DNA from: Planctomycetaceae bacterium
GTDB lineage: Bacteria; Planctomycetota; Phycisphaerae; Phycisphaerales; SM1A02
Length of the DNA stretch: 64,000 bases
Reading direction: 5' to 3'
Assembly: GCA_027490145.1 (NCBI GenBank)
Contig: JAIXYQ010000015.1
Coordinates: 248,001 to 312,000 of the forward strand
This document shows, in pieces, positions 35,641 through 43,948 of the stretch. The notes below the pieces were generated by a model, which did no database searches, was not told the DNA's origin, and was given only the letters and a program-made list of their open reading frames with translations. Within the stretch, counting starts at the first letter, position 1; each line of letters begins with the position of its first letter. The position numbers and the translations under genes are program-made.

Positions 35641-37750
35641 GTTGGGGCGTCAACTTGGTGGGGTTGGTGGCGCAGTCGATGCCCAGACGCCGCCCTCCAC
35701 GGTGCTCGATCCGTCCCAGCCGCACGGCGGACCGCTGGGCGATCTTGAGTCGATCGCTCGCAGCCGGGGATTGGCTTGTTGGCTCCGGCGCATGCGGGTG
35801 GTCGACGCCGTCTGGTTGGCGTCCACGGAAACCCCGATCGTCGGTTGGGATGCCCAGCGCGAACGATGGCTGCTCATCCGCCGTCACGGCCTGCTCCGTC
35901 CACGCGTCTGGACGAGCGACGCCCCGGATGACGATGCTTTGCCGGTCTCGCGATCGGAACTGGCGTCGTGGTTGGGGGCATCAAGTCCCAACGATGAAGT
36001 GGATCTGGCGATCCTGCACTTGGAGCGCCCCGCCGAAGGCGTCGCCGGCACGGCCCACCCTGAGGAACACGCAGGGCACGTTGGCCACCCGCAGATTTCG
36101 CCCATCCGCAGGCTGTTGGCGCTCATGCGGCCCGAGGGGCCTGAACTCTGGAGCATCGTGGTCTTCAGTGCGATCACGGGCTTGCTGTATCTGGCGTTGC
36201 CGCTGGCGATCAGCGCCTTCGTCAGCAACCTGAGCTTCGGTGCGCAGAGCGGACCGTTCCTGCAGGGCCTGATCGCGCTGGCCGTCGTCCTGTTGGCGTG
36301 CCTGGCGGTGGCCGCCTTGCTCCGGGGGCTTCAATACGTGGTCGCCGAAGTCATCCAGCGCCGCATCTTCGTGCGCTTGGCCGCTGACCTCTCGCGCAGA
36401 CTCCCGCGGGTCGACCTGAAGTCCCTCGATGGCGTGCATGCTCCTGAATTGGTGAATCGCTTCCTCGACGTCGTGACCGTCCAGAAGAGCACCAGCATGA
36501 TCCTGCTGAACGGGATCAATCTCGTGCTCAGCGCGGCCATCGGCCTGACGGTCCTGGCGTTCTACCACCCGTTCCTGCTTGCGTTCTCGATCTTCGTGGT
36601 CCTCGCCGTGGCCGGCATCGTGCTCGTCCTGGGGCGGGGCGCCGTGCGCACGGGCGTGCACGAGTCCCGCTGCAAGTACGAGGTCGTCGGTTGGATGGAG
36701 GAACTCGCGCGGCATCCCCGCACCTTCATGGTCGGAGCCGGCCTGCCGTTCGCCCATGCGCGTGCCGACGGACTGATGCGCGACTACCTCGGCGCCAGGC
36801 GCGAGCACTTCCGAGTGCTGATCCGCCAGATCGGTGCGCTCCTGGCGCTCGAGGCCATTGCGTCCACGCTGCTGCTCGTGCTCGGCGGCTGGCTCGTCCT
36901 CAACCAACAGCTCACGCTCGGCCAGCTCGTGGCGAGCGAGATCATCGTCTCGGCCATCGTGGCTTCGATCTCCAAGCTCGGCAAGCAGTTCGAGGCCTGG
37001 TACGACGCCGTGGCCGCCGTGGACAAGCTCGGCTACCTCGTGGACCTGCCGATCGAACGGCGCGGTGGGCAGGTGGCCCCGGCCGGGACCTCAGGGTCTG
37101 CGATCGTGGCCCGTGGTCTCGTGTGCAGCAGGCCGGCGTCGCGCGGGGCCATGGATCCGGTCGATCTCACGGTGGTGCCCGGGGAGCGCGTTGCCCTGCT
37201 CGGTTCGCGTGGGACCGAGTCCGGCGTCGTGCTCGAGTGCATGCTCGGCCTCAGGCAACAGCAGTCCGGCGACCTGTCGATCGACGGGCTCGATGTCCGC
37301 TCGTGGGATCTGTCGGTGCTGCGGGCCAGGGCGATGCTCCTGCGCCCGGGCGAGATCATGACGGGCTCGATCGCCGACAACCTCGCCTTGGGCGATCCGG
37401 CCATCGATGACCGTCGCATGCTGCAGGCCCTCGACGAGGTCGGCCTGCTCGGCGTGGTGCGCAGCCTGCCGCTTGGGCTCCGTACCCCGGTGGTCACCGG
37501 CGGCTTCCCGCTGTCCGAGAGCGAGTCCGATCGGCTGCTTGCGGCGCGCGCCATCGTGCAGCGACCGTCGCTGCTGCTCATCGATGGTCTGCTCGATGGG
37601 CACGAAGGAACCCGCGAGACCCTCGCGGCAGCGCTGCTTGCGGACCATCGTCCCTGGACGGCGGTGATCGCCACCACGGATCCTCGCGTTGCGGCCCGCG
37701 CCCAGCGCGCCATCGACGTGCACCATGCCCAGGACACCACCCATGCATGA
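35597..37750 (+). CDS. ABC transporter permease/ATPase fusion with degenerate nucleotide-binding domain
   Basis: The 717-residue product has a ~160-residue cytoplasmic N-domain, a six-helix transmembrane domain (~185-470; GPELWSIVVFSAITGLLYLALPL, QYVVAEVIQRRIFVRLAADLSRRLPRVDL), and a C-terminal domain with the length and layout of an ABC ATPase. All catalytic motifs are altered. At the P-loop it reads ALLGSRGTESGVV where GxxGxGKST is needed (~535-543); the signature is LSESESD instead of LSGGQ; Walker B ends IDGLLD without the catalytic Glu; the switch His is Thr (VIATTDPR). The frame is intact, so it is not simple decay. With the HlyD-like partner it resembles a type I secretion unit that cannot hydrolyse ATP alone. 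Confidence 0.85.
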   Translation: MNTASHASTQALLDELGRQLGGVGGAVDAQTPPSTVLDPSQPHGGPLGDLESIARSRGLACWLRRMRVVDAVWLASTETPIVGWDAQRERWLLIRRHGLLRPRVWTSDAPDDDALPVSRSELASWLGASSPNDEVDLAILHLERPAEGVAGTAHPEEHAGHVGHPQISPIRRLLALMRPEGPELWSIVVFSAITGLLYLALPLAISAFVSNLSFGAQSGPFLQGLIALAVVLLACLAVAALLRGLQYVVAEVIQRRIFVRLAADLSRRLPRVDLKSLDGVHAPELVNRFLDVVTVQKSTSMILLNGINLVLSAAIGLTVLAFYHPFLLAFSIFVVLAVAGIVLVLGRGAVRTGVHESRCKYEVVGWMEELARHPRTFMVGAGLPFAHARADGLMRDYLGARREHFRVLIRQIGALLALEAIASTLLLVLGGWLVLNQQLTLGQLVASEIIVSAIVASISKLGKQFEAWYDAVAAVDKLGYLVDLPIERRGGQVAPAGTSGSAIVARGLVCSRPASRGAMDPVDLTVVPGERVALLGSRGTESGVVLECMLGLRQQQSGDLSIDGLDVRSWDLSVLRARAMLLRPGEIMTGSIADNLALGDPAIDDRRMLQALDEVGLLGVVRSLPLGLRTPVVTGGFPLSESESDRLLAARAIVQRPSLLLIDGLLDGHEGTRETLAAALLADHRPWTAVIATTDPRVAARAQRAIDVHHAQDTTHA

Positions 37751-39002
37751 TGACCCCATGCCGCTCGAGCCGCCGCCGATGCCCGTGCTCGCGATGGCGG
37801 GCAATGCCCGGCGATCGCGCCTCCTGGCTCGCTTCCTCGCGTTGCTGTCGGTCCTGCTCGTCCTGTCGCTGGTCGTCGTACCGTGGCAGCAGTCGGTGCG
37901 GGGCAGCGGCCGCGTGATCGCGTTCAACCCGCTCGACCGCCGTGCCAACATCGAGGCGCCGGTCGAGGGGCGCGTCCGACGCCTGAACGTCGTCGAGAAC
38001 CAGGCGGTTCGTCAGGGCGACGTGATCGCCGAGATCCAGGACAACGACCCCAACCTGCTGCTGAACCTGCGGCTGCAGCACGATGCCGCCATCGCACGCA
38101 AGGCGGCCGCCCAGCAACGCATCGTCGACCTCGACCTGCAGATCGAGAGCCAGGAGCTGGCCAAGCCGCAGGCCGTCGATGCCGCACAGCAGCGCGTGAA
38201 TGCCGAGCAGTTCGTGGTCGAGACCAACGACATCAACGCGCGTCGCATGGAGCAACTGCTCTCCACCGGTGACATCTCGCGTCGCGACTGGGAACTCACC
38301 AAGCTGGCGCTCGACAGCGCCCGGGCGAACCTCGCCGCGGCCAAGGCCGTGCTCGAGCGCACGGCGCGGGATTACGACGCCACGATCTCCAGCACCAAGG
38401 CCAGCCGTGGCCTCGCGGAGGCCGATCTCGCCGCGGCCACGCGTGACATCGCGGCGATCGACATCCAGATCAGCAAGAGCGAACAGCAGGTCGTGCTCGC
38501 TCCGCGCGACGGCATCGTGCTGAACGTGGCCGCGACCGAGGGCGCCTACCTCAAGCCGGGGTCGCCGATCTGCGTGCTCATCCCGCAGACCGAGGAGCGT
38601 TTCGTGGAGGCGTGGATCGACGGCATGGACATGCCGCTCATTGCGCCGAGCGGCAGCGAGGGCGACTCGGGCGTGGGCAGTCGTGTCCGCCTTCAGTTCG
38701 AAGGCTGGCCGGCGGTGCAGTTCGTCGGATGGCCGAGCGTGGCCGTGGGAACCTTCGGCGGCGAGGTGATGTCGATCGATGCAGTCGACGATGGCGCGGG
38801 CAGGTTCCGCATCGTGATCCGTCCCGACCCCGAGGATACCCCGTGGCCGGGTACCCAGTACCTGCGCCAGGGAGTTCGCGTGAAGGCGTGGGTCCTCCTG
38901 CGCACGGTGCCGCTCTGGCAGGAAGTCTGGCGACAGCTCAATGGCTTCCCGCCGGTGGTGGCACCGAAGGAGCCCGCGGCCAAGAAGGACCCCGAGGCCT
39001 GA
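37743..39002 (+). CDS. HlyD-family membrane fusion protein
   Basis: The 419-residue product has a cytoplasmic tail, one transmembrane helix (FLALLSVLLVLSLVVVPW), a lipoyl half-domain (GRVIAFNPLDRRANIEAPVEGRVRRLNVVENQAVRQGDVIAEIQDNDPNL), a long coiled-coil hairpin (~residues 105-235) and a second lipoyl half (VVLAPRDGIVLNVAATEGAYLKPGSPICVLIP). It should span the periplasm and link the ABC protein to an outer-membrane channel. No TolC gene is adjacent; the TolC homologue at 4030 is a possible partner. The ATG at 37743 overlaps the ABC gene end by 8 bp, so the two are coupled. Confidence 0.9.
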   Translation: MHDDPMPLEPPPMPVLAMAGNARRSRLLARFLALLSVLLVLSLVVVPWQQSVRGSGRVIAFNPLDRRANIEAPVEGRVRRLNVVENQAVRQGDVIAEIQDNDPNLLLNLRLQHDAAIARKAAAQQRIVDLDLQIESQELAKPQAVDAAQQRVNAEQFVVETNDINARRMEQLLSTGDISRRDWELTKLALDSARANLAAAKAVLERTARDYDATISSTKASRGLAEADLAAATRDIAAIDIQISKSEQQVVLAPRDGIVLNVAATEGAYLKPGSPICVLIPQTEERFVEAWIDGMDMPLIAPSGSEGDSGVGSRVRLQFEGWPAVQFVGWPSVAVGTFGGEVMSIDAVDDGAGRFRIVIRPDPEDTPWPGTQYLRQGVRVKAWVLLRTVPLWQEVWRQLNGFPPVVAPKEPAAKKDPEA

Positions 39003-39020
39003 CCGGGACGACGGCAGGCT

Positions 39021-39866
39021 TCAGTGCCTGGCCGGTCCCTGTGGGTCGAAGATGAACTTCTCGGTGTTCCAGTCGCCGTCCGGCGTCGCCGGATCGCGGC
39101 TGCCCTGCGCGTTGGTCGTGACCTCGCGATTCAGCGCCCATTCCGCGTGGCCATCGGCAAAGAGCAGGTGACCGCCCTCGAAGTGCCGCGCGGCCAGCCG
39201 CTTCCAGCTGCATTGGGAACGGTCGAGGTTCCGCGTGTAGTGGGGATCGTTGACGGGCAACTCATCCGGCCGTCCCCTGAGTTCGACCATCAGCACCGTT
39301 CGGTCCGCCTTGCTGATGTGAGCGTGGCTCATCAGCGTGCGGTTGGTCTCGGGCAGGCCGAGCTTGGTCAGGAACGTGTTGTTGAGCCGAATGTTCATGA
39401 CGTAGCTGAACCAGAACTGGCGCTTGACGCCACCCACGCCGCTCTCGCCGAATTCCCACGGTGTTCCTGACTCACTCGTGGCTGATGGATCCGCCCAGAC
39501 GGTGTTCGGCTCCGACCAACTCGCAACGTCGCGTTGCTCGCGGTACGCATCGTCGACCAGGTCTGCGTAGCGATCCGAGTCGACGAGCGGCCCGAGCGCA
39601 TTCGCCCAGAAGTTCGGTTCCGCGAGGTTGTTCGCGATGCCGGCGATGTTCTTCTCGCCCTCCCACGGAATGCGGTCCTTCCGCTGCGCCGCGAAGGTCC
39701 CGAACGCCGCGCCGAAACTGCGCATGTTCGAGACGCTCCGCGTGGCCCGAGCGGACGAGGTGATCATGCCGATGGCGGGAATCAGGAGCCCCAGCAGGAT
39801 GACCACGATCCCGATCACGACCAGGATCTCGATGAGCGTGAAGCCGCGCCGATGGGTGGTTCCCAT
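39021..39866 (-). CDS. Type II secretion pseudopilin-like protein with H-X9-DG motif
   Basis: The 281-residue product starts with a short basic leader, then RGFTLIEILVVIGIVVILLGLLIPAIG, the prepilin peptidase cleavage motif (G|FTLIE) and hydrophobic helix. The C-terminal third has RHFEGGHLLFADGHAEW, the H-X9-DG motif of the large planctomycete family of prepilin-like proteins. It is probably processed by a prepilin peptidase and assembled at the inner membrane. The role of the family is unknown. The start is fixed by a leaderless-type promoter and by the position of the cleavage motif. Confidence 0.9.
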   Translation of the reverse strand: MGTTHRRGFTLIEILVVIGIVVILLGLLIPAIGMITSSARATRSVSNMRSFGAAFGTFAAQRKDRIPWEGEKNIAGIANNLAEPNFWANALGPLVDSDRYADLVDDAYREQRDVASWSEPNTVWADPSATSESGTPWEFGESGVGGVKRQFWFSYVMNIRLNNTFLTKLGLPETNRTLMSHAHISKADRTVLMVELRGRPDELPVNDPHYTRNLDRSQCSWKRLAARHFEGGHLLFADGHAEWALNREVTTNAQGSRDPATPDGDWNTEKFIFDPQGPARH

Positions 39867-39873
39867 GCTGTTC

Positions 39874-39901
39874 AGCGTAATGGTTGGCGGGGTTGGGTCA
39901 A
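39874..39901 (-). promoter_or_regulatory. Leaderless-type promoter of the pseudopilin gene
   Basis: On the minus strand TTGACC (39896-39901), a 16-bp spacer and TACGCT (39874-39879) are followed after 7 nt by the ATG at 39866. No Shine-Dalgarno. Confidence 0.6.
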
Positions 39902-39966
39902 CCATGCGGACGGGCTTCCGGCTGGGGGATGGGCCCGGGAACTCGCGACGAAGGTGCACCCGGAGC

Positions 39967-39994
39967 TTGGACCGGTCCTGATCGGGGTTAGAGT
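39967..39994 (+). promoter_or_regulatory. Leaderless-type promoter of the dockerin-tailed protein at 40002
   Basis: TTGGAC (39967-39972), a 16-bp spacer and TAGAGT (39989-39994) are followed after 7 nt by the ATG at 40002. No Shine-Dalgarno. Confidence 0.6.
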
Positions 39995-40001
39995 TTCCGT
40001 C

Positions 40002-41801
40002 ATGAAGCACACCACCCTCGCGGGCGTCCTGACGGGTTCCGGGCTGGCCCTGGTCCTCGGCCAGATGCACTCCGAAGCCAAGCCGATGTTCCTCGTGCCG
40101 CCGTCGAACTCGTGCGCGACGGCGACGGCGCTGTCGCTGGGCGATCACGCCTTCGACACCACATCGGCGACCGTGAACCTGTCGGTGCCCAGCAGCTCGT
40201 GCTCCGGCGCGCACACGCTCTACAAGTCCGCGTACTGGACGTTCACGCCGCCCACCACGGGCAACTACGTCTTCTCGACCTGCACCGGCACGAGCTGGGA
40301 CACCCGGTTGGTCATCCTGAATTCCTGCAACACGTCCAACGGCGTGGTCGCGTGCAACGACGATGCGTGCAACTACCAGAGCACGGTGACCGCGACGCTG
40401 AACGCGGGCACGGCGTACGTCATCGTCGTCGGCGGCTACGGCAGCGGTGACGCAGGGGCCGGCAGCCTGAACGTGGCGTCGGGCGGCTCGGGCGGTGGCG
40501 GCGGCGGTGGCGGATCCGGGAGCCCCGACGTGATTGTGGGTGCGATCCCTGACATCTCCAAGTACGGCGCGGGTTCGATCAACGGCGTGAGCTACATGGC
40601 GTACGCCATCGGGACGACGAGCTGCAACATCGGCAACGCGCAGCTCGAGTGGTTCGCAAGCCCCGACAGTCGCCACCCGTTCATCCCGATGAACATGTAC
40701 CGCCTCAAGGGCGGCAAGATCGAGCAGATCGGCATGAGCTGGGGCAAGCACGGATTCACGGCGCTGCAGGGCACCCTCTGCGGCAGCTGCCAGGCGTCGA
40801 GCACCGGCAACTACCTGGGCATCGGTTGCTCCGACCCGTACTCGTCAGGCCTCAACGGCGGCCAGTCCGGACTGGGGACGAGGACGGAAGTCAACGCCCA
40901 CACGGGGACCTTCCCCGGCACCTACAACGTCGGCATGCCGCCTGCGCCGTCGACCTATGGTCGGCGCCTGGCGGTGAAGGCCAGCGACCTCGACCCGGCG
41001 CAGAATGCCGGTGCGACCTACTTCGTCGAGGGGCACTACATCCATCCCCAGGATGCGGCCGCCAACAACGACAACAACAACGCGTCGTACCGCCAGGTCA
41101 CCGTCGGCGCGCTGTCCAGCGGTGCGTACACGCTCACGCTGACCGGCGCGACCATCCAGCAGAAGGCTGCGATCGAGGCGTGGAAGACCAGCGACCCGAC
41201 CGTGACCCAGTCGTACGCCGACGCGACCGGCGACGGCCGCTTCATCGTGTCGAGCAAGGCCACCGACCTCGGCAACGGGCAGTGGCGCTACCAGTACGCG
41301 GTCCACAACCTGAACTCGCACCGCTCCGGCCGCTCGTTCTCCGTGCCGGTGCCGGCGGGCGCGACCGTCTCCAACATCGGCTTCAAGGACATCGACTACC
41401 ACTCGGGTGACGCGTACGCGGCGACCGACTGGACCCACTCGCTGTCCGGCGGCAGTGTCACCTGGACCGGTGGCGACTACGCCGTGAGCCAGAACGGCAA
41501 TGCGCTGCGCTTCGCGACGCTCTACAACTTCTGGTTCGATGCGAACGTCGCGCCGGCGAATGCGAACGCGACGATCGGGCTCTTCCGTCCCGGCGCGGCC
41601 GGCGATCCGAACTCCGTCACGGCCTCGATCCAGGCACCGAGCGCGCCGTCGAACCCCTCGGACCTCAACGATGATGGCGTGGTCGACGGCGCCGACCTTG
41701 GGATCCTGCTCGGGGCATGGGGCACGGGTGCCGGTGACATCAACGGCGATGGCACGACCGATGGTGCCGACCTGGGCATCCTCCTCGGCGCTTGGGGCTG
41801 A
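40002..41801 (+). CDS. Large secreted protein with PPC-like domain, glycine linker and dockerin-like tail
   Basis: The 599-residue product has a signal peptide (MKHTTLAGVLTGSGLALVLG). Residues ~30-155 resemble a bacterial pre-peptidase C-terminal type beta-sandwich (AYWTFTPPTTGNYVFSTCTGTSWDTRLVILNSC, ATLNAGTAYVIVVGGYG). A Gly/Ser linker (~160-176) leads to a ~370-residue domain with ISKYGAGSINGVSYMAYAIGTTSCNIG, FVEGHYIHPQDAAANND and YQYAVHNLNSHRSGRSFSVPVPAG, which I do not recognise as a known enzyme. It ends in dockerin-like DLNDDGVVDGADLGILLGAWG and DINGDGTTDGADLGILLGAWG. Divergent from the pseudopilin gene, with both starts leaderless-type. A UUCG hairpin follows. Confidence 0.85.
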   Translation: MKHTTLAGVLTGSGLALVLGQMHSEAKPMFLVPPSNSCATATALSLGDHAFDTTSATVNLSVPSSSCSGAHTLYKSAYWTFTPPTTGNYVFSTCTGTSWDTRLVILNSCNTSNGVVACNDDACNYQSTVTATLNAGTAYVIVVGGYGSGDAGAGSLNVASGGSGGGGGGGGSGSPDVIVGAIPDISKYGAGSINGVSYMAYAIGTTSCNIGNAQLEWFASPDSRHPFIPMNMYRLKGGKIEQIGMSWGKHGFTALQGTLCGSCQASSTGNYLGIGCSDPYSSGLNGGQSGLGTRTEVNAHTGTFPGTYNVGMPPAPSTYGRRLAVKASDLDPAQNAGATYFVEGHYIHPQDAAANNDNNNASYRQVTVGALSSGAYTLTLTGATIQQKAAIEAWKTSDPTVTQSYADATGDGRFIVSSKATDLGNGQWRYQYAVHNLNSHRSGRSFSVPVPAGATVSNIGFKDIDYHSGDAYAATDWTHSLSGGSVTWTGGDYAVSQNGNALRFATLYNFWFDANVAPANANATIGLFRPGAAGDPNSVTASIQAPSAPSNPSDLNDDGVVDGADLGILLGAWGTGAGDINGDGTTDGADLGILLGAWG

Positions 41802-41828
41802 TCCCCGCTCGACATCCAGCACGATCCG

Positions 41829-41854
41829 CGCGGGCGTCCTTCGGGGCGCCCGCG
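41829..41854 (+). terminator. UUCG hairpin terminator, copy 1 of 3
   Basis: An 11-bp GC stem (one G-T wobble) with a TTCG loop, 27 nt after the stop at 41801. The same element follows two further genes at 45828 and 49725. The tail has few T residues. Confidence 0.7.
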
Positions 41855-41933
41855 TTGCGTTGGGGGGTGAATCTTGACCAAGCGCACACGGTGACCCAAT
41901 CGGATCTTGGCGAACGCGGGGCATCGTTCCGGC

Positions 41934-43814
41934 ATGAGCCCCGCAGCTCCAACCGTCGTGCTCCTGAGCATTGCGTTCCCCGCCCTCTGCCACGACGGGA
42001 TCGAAGAGCATGGTCGTCGCGACCGGCTGCCGTGGTTCTCGGTGCAGACGCAGCAGGAGCGGATCTACGGTCTCGGCGGCGAGGCCCGCCGGGCCGATGA
42101 GCGACCGCTGGCTGCCTTCTCGTTGCTCGCGGACCAGTTCACCGTGATCGGCATCCCCGATACGCAGAACTACTCGAGCGACTTCCCGCAGATCTTCACG
42201 GCCCAGACCAACTGGGTCGTGACCCAGCGCAACGAGCTCGACATCCGCTTCGTCTCACACTACGGCGACATCGTCAACAATGCGGACCAGGTCTTCCAGT
42301 GGGAGAATGCCGACACGTCGATGCGGATCCTGGATGACTCCGGCCTGCCGTACGGCGTCTGCCCGGGCAATCACGACATCACGCCCAGTGGTGGGTCGGG
42401 CCAGCCATTCATCCCGCAGGAGTACCTGGCGCGTTTCGGACCGTCGCGCTTCGCGGGCGACTCGTTCTACCGCGGCGCCAGCCCGAGCGGGCTGAGCAGC
42501 TACCAATACTTCACCGCGGGGGGAGTCGATTTCCTGGCGCTTCACCTGGCGTGCGACATGCCGATCGCCGAGCTTGCCTGGGCGCAAGGCATCCTCGACT
42601 CGAACAAGCGCCGATGCGTCATGGTGACCACGCATCGTTACCTCCAGGACGCGGAGGACTACACCGCCGGGGTGCCGGTGGTGCCGTCTGGTCGGTATCC
42701 CTCGATCTGGTACGGCGTCGAAGGGACCTATCACCCGCAGGGCATCCAGAGCGACGAAGCCTGGGCATGGTTCTTCCGCAAGAACACCAACATCTTCCTG
42801 ATCAATTGCGGCCACTTCCACGAGGAGTACCGACAGGTCAGCACCAATGTCGCCGGCAAGCCCGTCCATGAGGTGCTCGCGGACTACCAGGATGATCCCA
42901 ACGGCGGTGACGGCTGGCTGCGCATCATGAAGTTCGACACGGTCAGCGGCACGATCGACGTGGACTCGTACTCGCCCACGCTCCAGGCCGTCCGCACGGC
43001 CGACGAGAGCGACTTCAACCTGTCGGTCGACTTCCGCTCGTATCGCCTCCCGCCCGATCGCGGCTTCAAGGCGTTCCAGCAGGGGGTCGGTGGGTATGAG
43101 GGCACCCAGGACACTTGGGTCAGCCAGCAGAACCCGAACACCAGCTACGGAAACAACGACACGCGCGTGTCGGACGATGACACCGCCAATTCGATCTTCA
43201 CGGACTACCGTGGCCAGGCACTCGTGCGCTTTGATGGCGTCATCGGGGCCAACCAAGTGCCCGCCGGAAGCACCATCACCAACGCGACGCTCGTGATCGA
43301 TGTCCCGGACGACATCGACACGCCGTTCTACAACCCGTCGTTCTTCGTGCATCCGGTCATCCGCAACTGGAACGAGTCGTCGACCTGGAACTCGCTCTCG
43401 GGCGGCCTCACCGTGGGGCCGGACCTCGCGCCGGCGGTCGGTTCCTTCCTCGGCGACAGCGTGCCCAACGGCGACTCGATGCGTCGCATCAACGTGACGG
43501 CCACCGTGCAGGCGTGGGCCAACGGCGCCCCGAACTTCGGGTTCGCCATCCTCCCTGAGATCATCAGTGGCAACGACGACGGCATCGAGATCCGCTCGAG
43601 CGAGAACGGCAACACGATCCTGCGGCCGCGGCTCGAAATCACGTACGCGGTCGTCCCGACCGGCGGCCCCGACCTCGACGGCAACGGCGTGGTCGACGGT
43701 TCTGACCTTGCGATCCTGCTCGGTTCCTGGGGCGGCACGGGCAGCGCGGACCTCGACGGCAACGGCGTGGTCGATGGCGGGGACCTGGCCCAGATGCTCG
43801 GCAGCTGGGGCTGA
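41934..43814 (+). CDS. Secreted calcineurin-like metallophosphoesterase with DNRLRE domain and dockerin-like tail
   Basis: The 626-residue product has a signal peptide (MSPAAPTVVLLSIAFPALC), then a metallophosphoesterase domain with IGIPDTQNY, HYGDIVNNADQ, CPGNHDITP, VMVTTHRY and NCGHFHEEY, which supply the two-metal ligands. Residues ~380-560 form a DNRLRE-type beta domain (GTQDTWVSQQNPNTSYGNND, ALVRFDGVIGANQVPAGSTITNATLVIDV). Two dockerin-like loops end the protein (GPDLDGNGVVDGSDLAILLGSWG and DLDGNGVVDGGDLAQMLGSWG). It probably acts on phosphate esters outside the cell. The start at 41934 opens the signal peptide; CATCGT is a poor -10 box 6 nt upstream. Confidence 0.9.
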   Translation: MSPAAPTVVLLSIAFPALCHDGIEEHGRRDRLPWFSVQTQQERIYGLGGEARRADERPLAAFSLLADQFTVIGIPDTQNYSSDFPQIFTAQTNWVVTQRNELDIRFVSHYGDIVNNADQVFQWENADTSMRILDDSGLPYGVCPGNHDITPSGGSGQPFIPQEYLARFGPSRFAGDSFYRGASPSGLSSYQYFTAGGVDFLALHLACDMPIAELAWAQGILDSNKRRCVMVTTHRYLQDAEDYTAGVPVVPSGRYPSIWYGVEGTYHPQGIQSDEAWAWFFRKNTNIFLINCGHFHEEYRQVSTNVAGKPVHEVLADYQDDPNGGDGWLRIMKFDTVSGTIDVDSYSPTLQAVRTADESDFNLSVDFRSYRLPPDRGFKAFQQGVGGYEGTQDTWVSQQNPNTSYGNNDTRVSDDDTANSIFTDYRGQALVRFDGVIGANQVPAGSTITNATLVIDVPDDIDTPFYNPSFFVHPVIRNWNESSTWNSLSGGLTVGPDLAPAVGSFLGDSVPNGDSMRRINVTATVQAWANGAPNFGFAILPEIISGNDDGIEIRSSENGNTILRPRLEITYAVVPTGGPDLDGNGVVDGSDLAILLGSWGGTGSADLDGNGVVDGGDLAQMLGSWG

Positions 43815-43842
43815 TCCGGGGCCCCTGCGCTCCGGGCCCAAT

Positions 43843-43859
43843 GTGAGCCGAACGCTCAC
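43843..43859. promoter_or_regulatory. Inverted repeat upstream of the PhoD-like gene
   Basis: GTGAGC (43843-43848) and GCTCAC (43854-43859) flank 5 nt, 28 nt past the stop of the upstream gene and about 90 nt before the next start. It could be an operator or part of a terminator. Confidence 0.3.
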
Positions 43860-43948
43860 GACTCGCTGACAGAACGGCATCACGATCCTTGCGATCGGTG
43901 CGAAGACTCTCCGGTCCAGTCTTCACGCACCCCGATCCAGGAGTCTCC

